Source: G020354945 sp964570585 | Lineage (GTDB): Bacteria > Omnitrophota > Gorgyraeia > JABMRG01 > JAFGKX01 | Length of the DNA stretch: 64,000 bases | Assembly: GCA_964570585.1 (NCBI GenBank) | Contig: CAZMYR010000006.1 | Coordinates: 1-64,000, forward strand | Direction of reading: 5' to 3' | Shown: piece after piece, positions 8,576-16,890 of the stretch | How positions within the stretch are numbered: the stretch's first letter is position 1 | How the letters are laid out: each line of letters starts with the position of its first letter | The notes under the pieces: generated by a model | Seen by the model: only the letters and a program-made list of their open reading frames with translations | The model's database searches: none | Told to the model about the DNA's origin: nothing | Program-made: the position numbers and the translations under genes

Positions 8576-8858
8576 AAAATACCTCCATCTCTTTTTTAAT
8601 CCTGCCTCTTAAATAAGGGCTGATAGAGGCCTCGGTTAAAAGGTCTATCTTTCTGCCTAAAGCTTCTGAAAGCACTCTTTCGATCCTTACAAGCTCAAGC
8701 AAGCTTTTGGATTTTGAAAAACGAACTAAAAGATCGATATCACTATTCTTTCTAAAGTCTCCCTTTACAAAAGAGCCAAATAGCGCTAAGAATACAATAT
8801 CGTTGCTTTTGCATATTCCGAGTAACTTGTCTTTGTTGTTAGTAATAAGGGCTCTCAT
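8559..8858 (-). CDS. mntA: MntA-family nucleotidyltransferase antitoxin
   Basis: 99 residues with the minimal nucleotidyltransferase signature GSFVKGDFRKNSDIDLLV (about 28-45), including both metal-binding aspartates D40 and D42. In characterised pairs this protein transfers AMP units to HepT and blocks its RNase. It is first in a two-gene operon with hepT. A promoter lies upstream at 8941-8969 and a 15-base palindrome at 8912-8926 sits between promoter and gene. Confidence 0.9.
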   Translation of the reverse strand: MRALITNNKDKLLGICKSNDIVFLALFGSFVKGDFRKNSDIDLLVRFSKSKSLLELVRIERVLSEALGRKIDLLTEASISPYLRGRIKKEMEVFYERTG

Positions 8859-8911
8859 AATTCTCTTTCCCTCTCGCTTATTTGTTCTCCTATAATATGT
8901 TCGTTCTTTTC

Positions 8912-8926
8912 CAGGGTCTGACCCTG
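8912..8926. promoter_or_regulatory. 15-base perfect palindrome in the mntA leader
   Basis: CAGGGTCTGACCCTG is a perfect 7-1-7 inverted repeat between the mntA promoter and start codon. It could be an operator for autoregulation or the remnant of a REP-type hairpin; the sequence alone does not decide. Confidence 0.5.
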
Positions 8927-8940
8927 TTAATCACAGAAAT

Positions 8941-8969
8941 AGTTTACTATATGTGTTATTTAAAGTCAA
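8941..8969 (-). promoter_or_regulatory. Sigma-70-type promoter of mntA-hepT
   Basis: On the minus strand, TTGACT (8969-8964), a 17-base spacer and TAAACT (8946-8941). The leader to the mntA ATG would be roughly 75 bases. Confidence 0.6.
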
Positions 8970-9012
8970 GATAGGAAAATAAGTAAAGAATTGATTCTGG
9001 TGGGTGGATTAG

Positions 9013-9546
9013 TTAATTGTTGTTATGCTTATAACGATCAAGTAATCTTTTAATATCCTCTTCGGCTGACCTGGATACCATGGCGCCTACAAAGATGAGA
9101 ACAGAAAGCTGCCAGCAGTCTTCCGGACCTATTATAAGGCCAGTGTGGACATCTTCTGCACGCTGAAGTCCGTCTTTATAATGTCCGATAGCCTTCTTTA
9201 GGAGCCCTTCATAAATATCAATCAGCGATGTTTGATTATTATATTTTAGCGAAGGAAAGCGTACCCCTCTTATTAACAGAAAATCGATTACTTTGTTACT
9301 ATTTACATCCAGGTCATCTTCAAATTCAAAACCCTGCAATTGAGGGGGGTTTCCCGGTAAGATAATGGTGGGCTTTTCCACCAGGATCTTGCCTTTTCTT
9401 ACTACAGTATCGCCTATATTTAAGGTCGATTCTGCTAAAAATATATAAGGGATTTCTGTATGGGTGAAGGTCTCCAGCAGGCGGATTCGCGTTCTCATTA
9501 TCTCTGTATTTTTTATGGCCTTTTGCCACATCTCTTGTATATCCAT
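9013..9546 (-). CDS. Conserved-looking hypothetical protein
   Basis: 177 residues from the ATG at 9546 (MDIQEMWQKAIK). A longer frame reaches 9573, but its first codons are read from a half copy of palindrome family D, so I reject that start. The protein is soluble and mixed alpha/beta, with no signal peptide. The C-terminal part contains PEDCWQLSVLIFVGAMVSRS and ends in a basic tail. I do not recognise the family. It is alone between the toxin-antitoxin pair and the DUF4416 gene. Confidence 0.65.
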   Translation of the reverse strand: MDIQEMWQKAIKNTEIMRTRIRLLETFTHTEIPYIFLAESTLNIGDTVVRKGKILVEKPTIILPGNPPQLQGFEFEDDLDVNSNKVIDFLLIRGVRFPSLKYNNQTSLIDIYEGLLKKAIGHYKDGLQRAEDVHTGLIIGPEDCWQLSVLIFVGAMVSRSAEEDIKRLLDRYKHNNN

Positions 9547-9558
9547 AGGACTAGGAAT

Positions 9559-9572
9559 GCACCGTTTGGGCA
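9559..9572. repeat. Half copy of palindrome family D
   Basis: GCACCGTTTGGGCAAT matches one arm of the family D palindromes at 27942-28011 and 29061-29135. It sits just 5-prime of the orphan gene ending at 9546 and places a GGTG word about 13 bases before its ATG. Confidence 0.55.
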
Positions 9573-9643
9573 ATTAAATACGATAATTGATTATAACAAA
9601 TAAGATACCAAAGTCAAACAAAACTTCCAGGTTGTATAGAATT

Positions 9644-10081
9644 TCAAAACGCACTGTGTAAATGCATATAAATTTCTCTTATATGGTTAAACGTTTCTAT
9701 ATAACCTTTGGTTTTATAATCCGGGTATGTCCATTCAAATGGTTGAAAACTCCCTTTCTTAAAGTATAATGTTACTTCCGCAAAAATTCCCCTATCTAAA
9801 TATATACGGTGGTAATAATTTTCAGTTGTGGCTAAGACTAATTTTGAAGCAGTGACATAACCGGGGTCTATATTTATCAAGCGCTTACCATTTTTAGAAT
9901 ATCTTTTTTCGAGCTTATTTGTAAAAAGCTTTATTTTAGCTAATTTGGTAGGGGCTATCAATTCGGAGAAACTTAAAAACTGCCTTTTAAGACTAGGGCC
10001 CATCTCTTTCCGATAATAATCAGTCAGGTTAAAATCATAAATCGGGCTTTTGTAATCTACGGCGCCAAATTTTTTACTCAA
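9644..10081 (-). CDS. DUF4416 family protein (start uncertain)
   Basis: The protein carries the DUF4416 signature: YDFNLTDYYRKEMG, a central NIDPGYVTASKLVLATTENY, then HRIYLDRGIFAEVTLYFKKG and EWTYPDYK. Function is not established. The last standard start is TTG at 10081, giving 145 residues, but family-like sequence continues upstream in the same frame (PVKLISGIITSDENNFD, about 10147-10097) with no in-frame ATG, GTG or TTG before a stop near 10184. Either initiation uses a rare codon, or the first codons were lost by a small indel. The upstream DUF6941-like gene ends at 10171, so the reading may be coupled. Confidence 0.75.
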   Translation of the reverse strand: MSKKFGAVDYKSPIYDFNLTDYYRKEMGPSLKRQFLSFSELIAPTKLAKIKLFTNKLEKRYSKNGKRLINIDPGYVTASKLVLATTENYYHRIYLDRGIFAEVTLYFKKGSFQPFEWTYPDYKTKGYIETFNHIREIYMHLHSAF

Positions 10082-10170
10082 GATACCCTGGACTATATCA
10101 AAATTATTTTCATCACTAGTTATAATGCCTGAAATTAACTTTACCGGTAAAACTCTGCGTATCTGCCCAC

Positions 10171-10581
10171 TTATGCCTTGGGTTTAATCTTCTCCACTAT
10201 CAGTGGATAGCGAACCTTTAATTCCCCATCTAGCAATACCTCAACTGAATACTCGCCTGGAGCGCGAAACAGTATATTGTTGAATCTAGCAACTATTCTA
10301 TGCTTTGTCCGTAAATCGTTTAACTTAAAACTTGTCTTTTCATCTTCGATTAGTTTAACGCCTTCAGGCGTTATTATCCTGGTCCGCTGGGTAAATTCGC
10401 CCATTCCGCTGCACCAACAATTCATGACATAAAGCTTTGCATGGCGCACCGGGAAATTAACCGCTCCAATAGTTTCGAACAGACCGATAAGTATAAATTT
10501 TCCGTTATCCTCGCGCCTTACGTCATCGCATAGAACAGAAAAAAGTAAGGTAGGTTCTATCTTTTCGCTTTCTTCAATCAT
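10171..10581 (-). CDS. DUF6941-like protein of unknown function
   Basis: 136 residues from the ATG at 10581, chosen for the GGAGGG box five bases upstream. It has a beta-rich layout with LLFSVLCDDVRREDNGKF near the N-terminus and FRAPGEYSVEVLLDG near the C-terminus, which resembles DUF6941 proteins. No signal peptide or membrane segment. Its stop lies inside the extended reading frame of the DUF4416 gene. The role is unknown. Confidence 0.65.
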   Translation of the reverse strand: MIEESEKIEPTLLFSVLCDDVRREDNGKFILIGLFETIGAVNFPVRHAKLYVMNCWCSGMGEFTQRTRIITPEGVKLIEDEKTSFKLNDLRTKHRIVARFNNILFRAPGEYSVEVLLDGELKVRYPLIVEKIKPKA

Positions 10582-10616
10582 AATGTCCCTCCATGTTATT
10601 ATGGGGATTGTAGCAT

Positions 10617-10690
10617 AGTAGCCACCTATTCGCAACTGGAATTTTTGCTCAGCAACCGCCTATTCGCAGCACGCATTTTTTCGCCAAAAC
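10617..10690. repeat. Dispersed GC-skewed repeat related to the 57.7-57.9 kb element
   Basis: CAGCAACCGCCTATTCGCAG and the following CACGCATTTTTT match the arm of the large palindrome at 57688-57888 almost exactly. A shorter degenerate copy (CCACCTATTCGCAACTGG) precedes it. The next 180 bases to the AAA ATPase (CCTCAAGCGAAG and similar words) also share vocabulary with that element. There is no gene between 10582 and 10900. Confidence 0.7.
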
Positions 10691-10900
10691 CAATCCCTCA
10701 AGCGAAGAGCATTGCAAACAAGATAAATTTCTGCATACATTGCCGAAGCGACTCCTCAACAAGAGCGAACAATGCTCGAGCTCACGACAAGCGGAGGCAG
10801 GTACACAAAACCTAACAAGAGCGTCCCTGCGAAAATTGCCACAGGCCTGAGCAAAATTCCCTTTACAAATCCCATTTCTAGGTGTATATATAAAATTGGT

Positions 10901-11719
10901 ATGTATACCGAATTCTACGGCCTGAAAGAAAACCCTTTTAATGTAACCAGCGACCCGAACTATCTATTTATGAGCAGGCACCATAAGGAGGCCTACTCAC
11001 ATCTTATTTACGGGATAAAAGAGCGAAAAGGTTTTGTTGAAATCACCGGTGAGATTGGAACAGGGAAAACTACTCTTTGCCGGGCCCTGCTAAGAAAAAT
11101 AAGCCATAAGATTAAAACAGCTTTAATATTAAATCCTGCCCTTTCAGAGTTTCAACTGTTGCAGTCTATACTTGAGGATTTAGGCCTTCAAGCAGAGGGA
11201 AAAAACAAGTTTAACTTATTAAAAACACTCAATAATTACCTAATCAATGAATTGGCTCATAGGCATAATGTGGTACTTATAATTGATGAAGCCCAAAATC
11301 TTAGAGGAAAATTACTAGAACATATCAGGTTGCTTTCAAATTTAGAAACGGAAAAGGAAAAATTAATACAAATAGTACTTGTTGGCCAGCCGGAACTTAA
11401 AAAGAAATTGGCGCGCGATGATCTCACCCAGTTGCGTCAGAGAATAGCGGTAAGATATCATATCCTGCCATTGGATAAAGGCGAAATAAAAGCTTATATC
11501 TATCACAGGCTTAAAATAGCCGGCTGTTCTAAAGACATAACTTTTACAGACAGCGCCATTGACCAATTATATTTATATACATCAGGCACGCCGCGGTTAA
11601 TAAATATTGTCTGCGACAAAGTATTACTCAGCGGTTTTGTGCAGGGAACGACATCTTTTGGGGAAGATATTATAAATAGGGTGATAGACGAAATAGAAGG
11701 AAAAATCGCTGTAAAATGA
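10901..11719 (+). CDS. ExeA/XrtA-associated type AAA ATPase
   Basis: 272 residues from ATG 10901 (MYTEFYGLKENPFNVTSDPN), which matches the typical opening of ExeA/MshM and exosortase-associated ATPases. The longer frame from 10772 is repeat-derived and rejected. Walker A GEIGTGKTT, Walker B VVLIIDEAQNL and the arginine-rich LRQRIAVRYH motif are intact. Such ATPases pair with a GspB-like membrane protein for secretin insertion, or accompany XrtA polysaccharide loci. The next gene overlaps by four bases and is a GspB-like protein, so the pair is probably a unit. No clear ribosome site is visible. Confidence 0.85.
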   Translation: MYTEFYGLKENPFNVTSDPNYLFMSRHHKEAYSHLIYGIKERKGFVEITGEIGTGKTTLCRALLRKISHKIKTALILNPALSEFQLLQSILEDLGLQAEGKNKFNLLKTLNNYLINELAHRHNVVLIIDEAQNLRGKLLEHIRLLSNLETEKEKLIQIVLVGQPELKKKLARDDLTQLRQRIAVRYHILPLDKGEIKAYIYHRLKIAGCSKDITFTDSAIDQLYLYTSGTPRLINIVCDKVLLSGFVQGTTSFGEDIINRVIDEIEGKIAVK

Positions 11720-12237
11720 GTATAATCCATGAGGCCCTAAAAAAAGCTGCTCGCATAAAAAAAGGAACTAAAACCCCCGATGCGCAAAAGGAAAGTCAAA
11801 CCCTTGATTCAGATAATAAAATTACCGAAATAAACCTGGAAACTCAACCTGCTCCTTTAAAAAAACCGAAAAAAAGACAAGCTGCTTTAATCTTACCGAT
11901 TACTATAGGTTTAATGGCGATTTTAATTACAGCTGCTATATTTTTATTAAATAATTATCTCTTACGTAAAAGACCGGGGGTAGAAACTGCTAGTCTAAAT
12001 CAAATTCCCAAGGAAAAAATCCAGCCGCTATTAACAAATAAACCTATCCAGAAACGGGGTTCTTTAGACTCATTTGTATTAACCGGCATAGTTTACGATA
12101 AAGAACCAATGGCAGTAATAAATGGCTCTGTTTATGCAGAAGGAGAATATGTCAGTGGAGCCAGGATTACAGAAATATCCAAACAGAGGGTCTTGATAGA
12201 AAAAGAAGGTAAGCAAATAGAGCTGAAGGTAAAATGA
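11716..12237 (+). CDS. GspB-like single-pass membrane protein
   Basis: 173 residues: a short cytoplasmic helix (MSIIHEALKKAARIKKG) and linker, one membrane segment (about 56-77), a Pro/Lys-rich linker and a C-terminal PilP/GspB-like beta domain (FVLTGIVYDKEPMAVINGSV ... VSGARITEISKQRVLIEKEG). Proteins of this shape partner ExeA-type ATPases and contact secretin or peptidoglycan. The ATGA overlap with the ATPase gene supports a functional pair. Followed directly by a micro-repeat array. Confidence 0.8.
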   Translation: MSIIHEALKKAARIKKGTKTPDAQKESQTLDSDNKITEINLETQPAPLKKPKKRQAALILPITIGLMAILITAAIFLLNNYLLRKRPGVETASLNQIPKEKIQPLLTNKPIQKRGSLDSFVLTGIVYDKEPMAVINGSVYAEGEYVSGARITEISKQRVLIEKEGKQIELKVK

Positions 12238-12239
12238 CG

Positions 12240-12322
12240 ATAAATCCGAATTTCGAATATCAAAATCCGAAACAAATTCGAATTTCGAAATTGTTTCGTG
12301 TTCCGGATTTCGGATTTAGGGT
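12240..12322. repeat. Self-complementary micro-repeat array (AATCCGAATTTCGAA type)
   Basis: Variants of AATCCGAAATTCGAAT followed by their complement ending TCCGGATTTCGGATT fold into a hairpin. It separates the convergent GspB-like (+) and HD-GYP (-) genes and is placed where a shared terminator would be expected. Confidence 0.8.
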
Positions 12323-12335
12323 GGGCGTTTTTACT

Positions 12336-13820
12336 TTATCTCTTCAGCGTCTTAAGGAACGCCTCTACTACTCTTGGGTCAAACTGGCTACCGGCATTCC
12401 TTTTAAGTTCTTTCACTGCTTCTTCACAGGAAAGCGCTTTACGATAAGGCCGTTCAGAAGTCATAGCATCAAAAGCATCTGCAACGCCTATTATTCTCGC
12501 CTCAAGAGGAATAGACTCGCCTTTTAAACCGGCAATATATCCTTTTCCGTCATAACGTTCATGTTCATGATAGACACCCGGAAGAATATCTTTAAGCTGT
12601 GGGATTGGCTTAAGAATATCTATGGCTACCTTAGGATGTTTTTTTACTATTTCATATTCTTTCCTGGTAAGCCTGGCGGGTTTTTCTAATATTTTATCAG
12701 GAATGCCAATCTTGCCAATATCATGAAGCAAGCTGGCCCGGCGAATTATATCAACCTCATACCTTGCCAGTTTCATTTCTTTGGCGATTGATACCGCGTA
12801 TCGTGCTACCTTCCGAGAATGTCCATGGGTATAGTGGTCTCTTGCATCTAAGGCGGCTGCCAAGGCAAAGATAGTCCCGATGTACAGGCCCTCTGTTTCT
12901 AAAACTAATTGGTAACTTCTTATAGAAGTGGCGGCCTCATATGCCAGTATAGATAAAAGCTCAACATCTTCTTTGTCAAAGAGATTTTTACCGGGATATT
13001 TTCCCAGGTTAAGCACCCCCAGAACCTCAGAGTCTTCTGTAGCTATGGGAATGGTAATAGCCGAAACAACGCTCAATCCTTTCAGAGAGCGCCTTATATC
13101 CCCGCTAATCTTGTCGCCTTCATTGATAATAATCGGCTTATTAGTCATGGCAACTTTACCTGCTATACCTTTGCCTATCCGCTCTTCTGCTTCTTCTACA
13201 ATATCTTCAGGTATGCCCACAGACGCATTAATTTTAAGCACCCCCTGTTTATCTGCTAACATAACCGATGCTCTATCGGCATTACTTTCTTTAAGGGCAG
13301 TATCTATCACTATATCTAACAATCTGTTTAAATCTCTTGCAACGACTAATTTTCTTCCTGATTTGACCAGAGTGTGCAGTCGCTTGAAATCCCTTTTTCT
13401 GTGAACATTGCTGATATGGAGAATATTCACATCAATTGCGCCAGTTACTAAATACAACATTTTTCGCAATTTCTCAAGGTCTTGTTTATATTTTGATAAT
13501 AAAAATTCAGCAATGATCTTTCGCAGCAGCATCTGCCCATGTATAATATCTTCCGCAGTATTTATACTTAGATAACCTTCTCGTATAAGTGAAGATAAAC
13601 ACCTCAAGGACCTTGTATCGTGCCGATTTTGAAGATATGCAGCAAAAAGCTTAAAGAACCTGCTCATACCCTTCCTATGCCTTTCAACAGACACGACCGC
13701 TCTGTGCTTTCTGTGTCCCGGCACTTTCATTATTTGTGATGCCCACTTTGAAACTATATTATCTTTATTTAGGATAAGCTGCTCAGTTAACTCTTCTTTT
13801 ATTTTTCTATCGGCATTCAT
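12336..13820 (-). CDS. HD-GYP phosphodiesterase-like protein with GAF domain
   Basis: 494 residues. A helical N-terminal domain (about 1-150) resembles RsbR-type sensor domains, followed by GAF (about 165-310) and HD-GYP (about 320-490). The HD motif LLHDIGKIGIPD, the helix ARDHYTHGHSRKVARYA and the loop EHERYDGKGYIAGL are present; the GYP triplet is GYI. The metal ligands are kept, so c-di-GMP hydrolysis to GMP remains likely. It is first in an operon with the GNAT, YjbQ and aroB genes, with only three bases to the GNAT gene. Confidence 0.88.
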   Translation of the reverse strand: MNADRKIKEELTEQLILNKDNIVSKWASQIMKVPGHRKHRAVVSVERHRKGMSRFFKLFAAYLQNRHDTRSLRCLSSLIREGYLSINTAEDIIHGQMLLRKIIAEFLLSKYKQDLEKLRKMLYLVTGAIDVNILHISNVHRKRDFKRLHTLVKSGRKLVVARDLNRLLDIVIDTALKESNADRASVMLADKQGVLKINASVGIPEDIVEEAEERIGKGIAGKVAMTNKPIIINEGDKISGDIRRSLKGLSVVSAITIPIATEDSEVLGVLNLGKYPGKNLFDKEDVELLSILAYEAATSIRSYQLVLETEGLYIGTIFALAAALDARDHYTHGHSRKVARYAVSIAKEMKLARYEVDIIRRASLLHDIGKIGIPDKILEKPARLTRKEYEIVKKHPKVAIDILKPIPQLKDILPGVYHEHERYDGKGYIAGLKGESIPLEARIIGVADAFDAMTSERPYRKALSCEEAVKELKRNAGSQFDPRVVEAFLKTLKR

Positions 13821-13823
13821 TGT

Positions 13824-14285
13824 TTATCTAATTTTATAAATCAGATTTATTATTTGTATATCATCAAAAGGGCATCTATCCTTTTCTCCGAACCCCTTCT
13901 TTTTACATAAAAGTTCTACTACCGGTTTCATTCTTGATGTAGCCCTGAAGTTCACATGACTATATCCGTTCATTTTGCAAAAATCTAAGGCGGTATCGAC
14001 CAGCATAGAGCCGACCCCGCGTTCCCTATGGCTAGGGTGAACGAAAAGTCTCCTTAATAAAGCTTTCCTTTTGCTATCCTCTTTAACCCCGACCGTGCCC
14101 ACAATGGCTGAACCTTCTACAGCCACTAAGAATTTCTCTCTTAATTTTCCATAAGCTTTTGCTATAGAATCTAAATCTCCATACTGATAAGCCCTTTGCT
14201 CGCTTTCGTATTCTTTAGCCATTATAGAACTGATTAGTTCTTTTACAGCCGGGTTATCCTTCTTTTTGAAGGACCTGATATACAT
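13824..14285 (-). CDS. GNAT family N-acetyltransferase
   Basis: 153 residues with the GNAT fold: an acceptor-side beta strand AIVGTVGVKED, then LRRLFVHPSHRERGVGSMLV, which contains the acetyl-CoA pyrophosphate motif R-x-x-G-x-G/A. Substrate unknown. It sits just upstream of the HD-GYP gene with a three-base gap, so the two are co-transcribed. Confidence 0.85.
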   Translation of the reverse strand: MYIRSFKKKDNPAVKELISSIMAKEYESEQRAYQYGDLDSIAKAYGKLREKFLVAVEGSAIVGTVGVKEDSKRKALLRRLFVHPSHRERGVGSMLVDTALDFCKMNGYSHVNFRATSRMKPVVELLCKKKGFGEKDRCPFDDIQIINLIYKIR

Positions 14286-14332
14286 CTTTCATTCTCCGTT
14301 TTTCATTATAATATACTATGCTAAAAAACTTG

Positions 14333-14728
14333 TCAAGCGAAGACTCGGATAAAAACATTTCTCTGTCGAGGGCCGTCGAACTCGCAAAAATAAATCCCCT
14401 GCCATGTTCCCAATTTAAGATGGCCTGACTCAATCAAGAGGTTTATCGAAGAACCTAACAAACTTGCTTTTATGTGCGCGTCCGCATTGCCTTCGGTATG
14501 GGTATAGTTAGCTCTATAAGGCACAGCTTCATTAAAATAATTTTTTATGTCTTCCCGCACTGCCGGATCGGCATTCTCATTTATGGTTATACCTGCCGTT
14601 GTATGCGGGCAGAAAACAATGCAGGTCCCCTCCTTTATATTTGCATCTCTTACGATATTCTCAATCTTGCCGGTAATATCTTTGAATTCTGTCCGGGATT
14701 TTGTACTAATAGAGAATTCCTTAATCAC
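14333..14728 (-). CDS. YjbQ/UPF0047 family protein (copy 1)
   Basis: 131 residues, full length for the YjbQ family, a small beta-rich trimeric protein reported to have weak thiamine-phosphate synthase activity. Signature segments CPHTTAGITINENADP and HIKASLLGSSINLLIESGHL with GTWQGIYFCEFDGPRQR are all present. It overlaps the aroB stop by four bases. A divergent paralogue is at 61202-61621. Confidence 0.88.
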   Translation of the reverse strand: MIKEFSISTKSRTEFKDITGKIENIVRDANIKEGTCIVFCPHTTAGITINENADPAVREDIKNYFNEAVPYRANYTHTEGNADAHIKASLLGSSINLLIESGHLKLGTWQGIYFCEFDGPRQRNVFIRVFA

Positions 14729-15813
14729 TGTTTTATTCTTTTATCTATGGATTTTTTAATCCATCTTCTGTCGATATTGCTGCAAACCATTACGTGCCCG
14801 ATAGATACCGGAAGTATAAACCTTCCTTTTCCGGCTATAATTTTTTTATCGTACAAAGTAGCATTAAGCACTTTAGAGGCTGAAATCTTAGTTATGCTTG
14901 TTGGCAAATTGGCTGCCTTTATTAATTCTTCAATTCTTCCGGCATCCTTTTTGCTTAGCACATTCAATTCTCTGGCAATATCGCAGGCGCATAACATGCC
15001 TAAAGCAATTGCCCGGCCATGGGCCATCTTTCTGGTATACGAAGCAGATGTTTCCAAAGCATGCCCTATGGTATGGCCGAAATTTAATATCGAGCGGTAT
15101 CCGGAAGTTTCTTTTTCATCTATAGATACTACTTTTGCCTTAAGCCGGCTACACCTGGAAACAATATACGCAAGGCAATCCTTATTTAACCTGAGCAATT
15201 TGTTAAGATTTTTTTCAAGATAGAGGAATAAATTTTTATCCAATATAACCGCATATTTTATAATCTCGGCAATACCGTTTTTTACCTCTGTCAGCGGTAA
15301 ACTCATAACAAGTTTAATATCAGATATAACCATTTCCGGCTGGTAAAAAGCCCCCACCAGATTCTTGCCAAAGGGAAGGTCAACTGCTGTCTTGCCTCCT
15401 ATGGCCGAGTCTACCTGAGCAAGAAGCGTCGTTGGCACCTGCACCAATGGCACCCCCCTTTTATAACACGCTGCTACAAAACCGGATAAATCGCCAACAA
15501 CACCTCCGCCAAAAGCAATGACAGCAATACCTCTTCCCTTATCAAATCTGGTTATTTTGTGTATTACTTTAACCCAGGTATCTATAGATTTGCTTCTTTC
15601 AGAGTCAGCGACTAATATAAAATTAGTCCTTATTCCCGCTGAATGTAAGCTATTGGCAAGCTTTGAGCCATAAAGGGCTTTTATTCTATTGTTGGTAATT
15701 ACTAAAGCGCTATTTACATTTGGGATTGTCTTTATGAGTTTACCGACTTTGCCTAATAGGTTAGCGCCTATAATTAAGGGGTAGCTTCTTTCACCTAAAT
15801 TAACTTTTATCAT
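14725..15813 (-). CDS. aroB: 3-dehydroquinate synthase
   Basis: Converts DAHP to 3-dehydroquinate, the second step of the shikimate pathway, in the cytoplasm. 362 residues, standard length. NAD-binding AFGGGVVGDLSGF, the substrate region VPTTLLAQVDSAIGGKT and the metal-binding ILNFGHTIGHALE motif are intact. It is upstream of yjbQ with a four-base overlap. Other shikimate genes are not in the window. Confidence 0.96.
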   Translation of the reverse strand: MIKVNLGERSYPLIIGANLLGKVGKLIKTIPNVNSALVITNNRIKALYGSKLANSLHSAGIRTNFILVADSERSKSIDTWVKVIHKITRFDKGRGIAVIAFGGGVVGDLSGFVAACYKRGVPLVQVPTTLLAQVDSAIGGKTAVDLPFGKNLVGAFYQPEMVISDIKLVMSLPLTEVKNGIAEIIKYAVILDKNLFLYLEKNLNKLLRLNKDCLAYIVSRCSRLKAKVVSIDEKETSGYRSILNFGHTIGHALETSASYTRKMAHGRAIALGMLCACDIARELNVLSKKDAGRIEELIKAANLPTSITKISASKVLNATLYDKKIIAGKGRFILPVSIGHVMVCSNIDRRWIKKSIDKRIKQ

Positions 15814-15849
15814 ATTTCACCACCGGGTGGGAATTTGTTCGACCTTGAA

Positions 15850-15936
15850 GGGGACACTCTGCTGCACAAAAAAGATTCTGGAATATACGTACTCTTTTTT
15901 GTGCTGCAGGGTGTCCCCTTTCATGTAAGTGTCCCC
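15850..15936. repeat. Palindromic repeat, family B (copy 1)
   Basis: GGGGACACTCTGCTGCACAA and its complement TTGTGCTGCAGGGTGTCCCC bracket a short loop, and a further AGTGTCCCC word follows next to the protease gene stop. Same family as 33661-33726. It lies between aroB and the M50 protease gene and could act as a transcript hairpin. Confidence 0.85.
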
Positions 15937-16566
15937 TCACCTAAATAAAAAAGAAAAATCGACACCTAAAAACATTCCCAATTTAATAACCAGAGGAAAA
16001 ATTATTGCCCTTAATACGCCAAGCCATAAAAGGGCAATAATTATAATAAATCCATAAGGTTCTATACGATTATAAATGTTTACATATTTCCATGGCAACA
16101 AAGATGTAACCATTCGCGAACCATCTAACGGAGGAATCGGTATGAGGTTAAATACCCCTAAGATTAAGTTTATGAGAACTCCTAAACTCAACAACTGAAT
16201 AAACAAACCGTTCCCACTTATTATCGGCAACTTTATAATTAAAGCAATAAAAACAGCGCTTAAAAAATTGGCGCATGGTCCGGCTATAGCGACCCATAAC
16301 ATATCTTTTTTGGGATTCTTTAAGTTTTGAAAATTTATCGGCACAGGTTTAGCCCAGCCGATTGGCGGCAATCTTAACATAACCATCGTTAACGGTAGAA
16401 TGATTGTCCCTATCGGGTCTATGTGGGCAAGTGGATTAAGGGATAATCTACCGGAATATTTGGCTGTTGGGTCACCGAGCTTATACGCAACCCAACCATG
16501 CGCATATTCATGTAATGTAATTGCAATAAGGAGAATAATTAGTTGAATTATGATTACTATTATCAT
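15937..16566 (-). CDS. Site-2 protease family (M50) membrane metalloprotease
   Basis: 209 residues, multi-pass membrane protein. The zinc motif HEYAH sits in the first helix, followed by the family signature SLNPLAHIDPIGT and the third-ligand motif IPIPPLDGSR. These compact M50 proteins (YwhC-like group) cut membrane-embedded substrates; the substrate here is unknown. The downstream boundary is marked by a family B palindrome. Three bases separate it from the tRNA-binding-domain gene. Confidence 0.9.
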   Translation of the reverse strand: MIIVIIIQLIILLIAITLHEYAHGWVAYKLGDPTAKYSGRLSLNPLAHIDPIGTIILPLTMVMLRLPPIGWAKPVPINFQNLKNPKKDMLWVAIAGPCANFLSAVFIALIIKLPIISGNGLFIQLLSLGVLINLILGVFNLIPIPPLDGSRMVTSLLPWKYVNIYNRIEPYGFIIIIALLWLGVLRAIIFPLVIKLGMFLGVDFSFLFR

Positions 16567-16569
16567 TGC

Positions 16570-16890
16570 TTACATAATGGCAGTGCCGGCCGGTATCTCC
16601 CTATCAAGAGTAATTATTGAAAGTGTATCCTTAGTCGAAGCAGCCAATAGCATTGCCGAAGATTCAACTCCTCTAATAACCGCAGGCTCAAGATTACATA
16701 CTACCACTATATTCCTTCCATTTAGTTCATCAGGCCCATAAAAGTTTTTTATACCGGCAACGATATCTTTTTTCTCGGTGCCCAAATCTACAGTTAGGAT
16801 ATATAGTTTATCTGCCTGGGGGTGGTCTTTTACATCAACAATTTTAGCTGTTTTTAGCTCCATCTTTTTAAAATCGTCATAGGTTATCAT
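16570..16890 (-). CDS. tRNA-binding domain protein (MetRS C-terminal/CsaA-like)
   Basis: 106 residues forming one OB-fold tRNA-binding domain: ELKTAKIVDVKDHPQADKLY, DIVAGIKNFYGP and NIVVVCNLEPAVIRGVESSA are the standard motifs of the domain appended to methionyl-tRNA synthetase (beta subunit) and of CsaA. It may act in trans with MetRS or as a CsaA-type chaperone; the sequence favours the MetRS-beta type. It overlaps the small basic protein gene by four bases. Confidence 0.85.
   Translation of the reverse strand: MITYDDFKKMELKTAKIVDVKDHPQADKLYILTVDLGTEKKDIVAGIKNFYGPDELNGRNIVVVCNLEPAVIRGVESSAMLLAASTKDTLSIITLDREIPAGTAIM

Noticed and set aside
10772..10900. Upstream extension of the AAA ATPase
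   Set aside because: The family start aligns at 10901; the extra residues derive from repeat-like DNA.
14474..15223. 249-codon open frame on the plus strand across yjbQ and aroB
   Set aside because: It is antisense to two fully conserved genes, has no ribosome site and encodes a Cys/Ile-rich sequence of no recognisable family.
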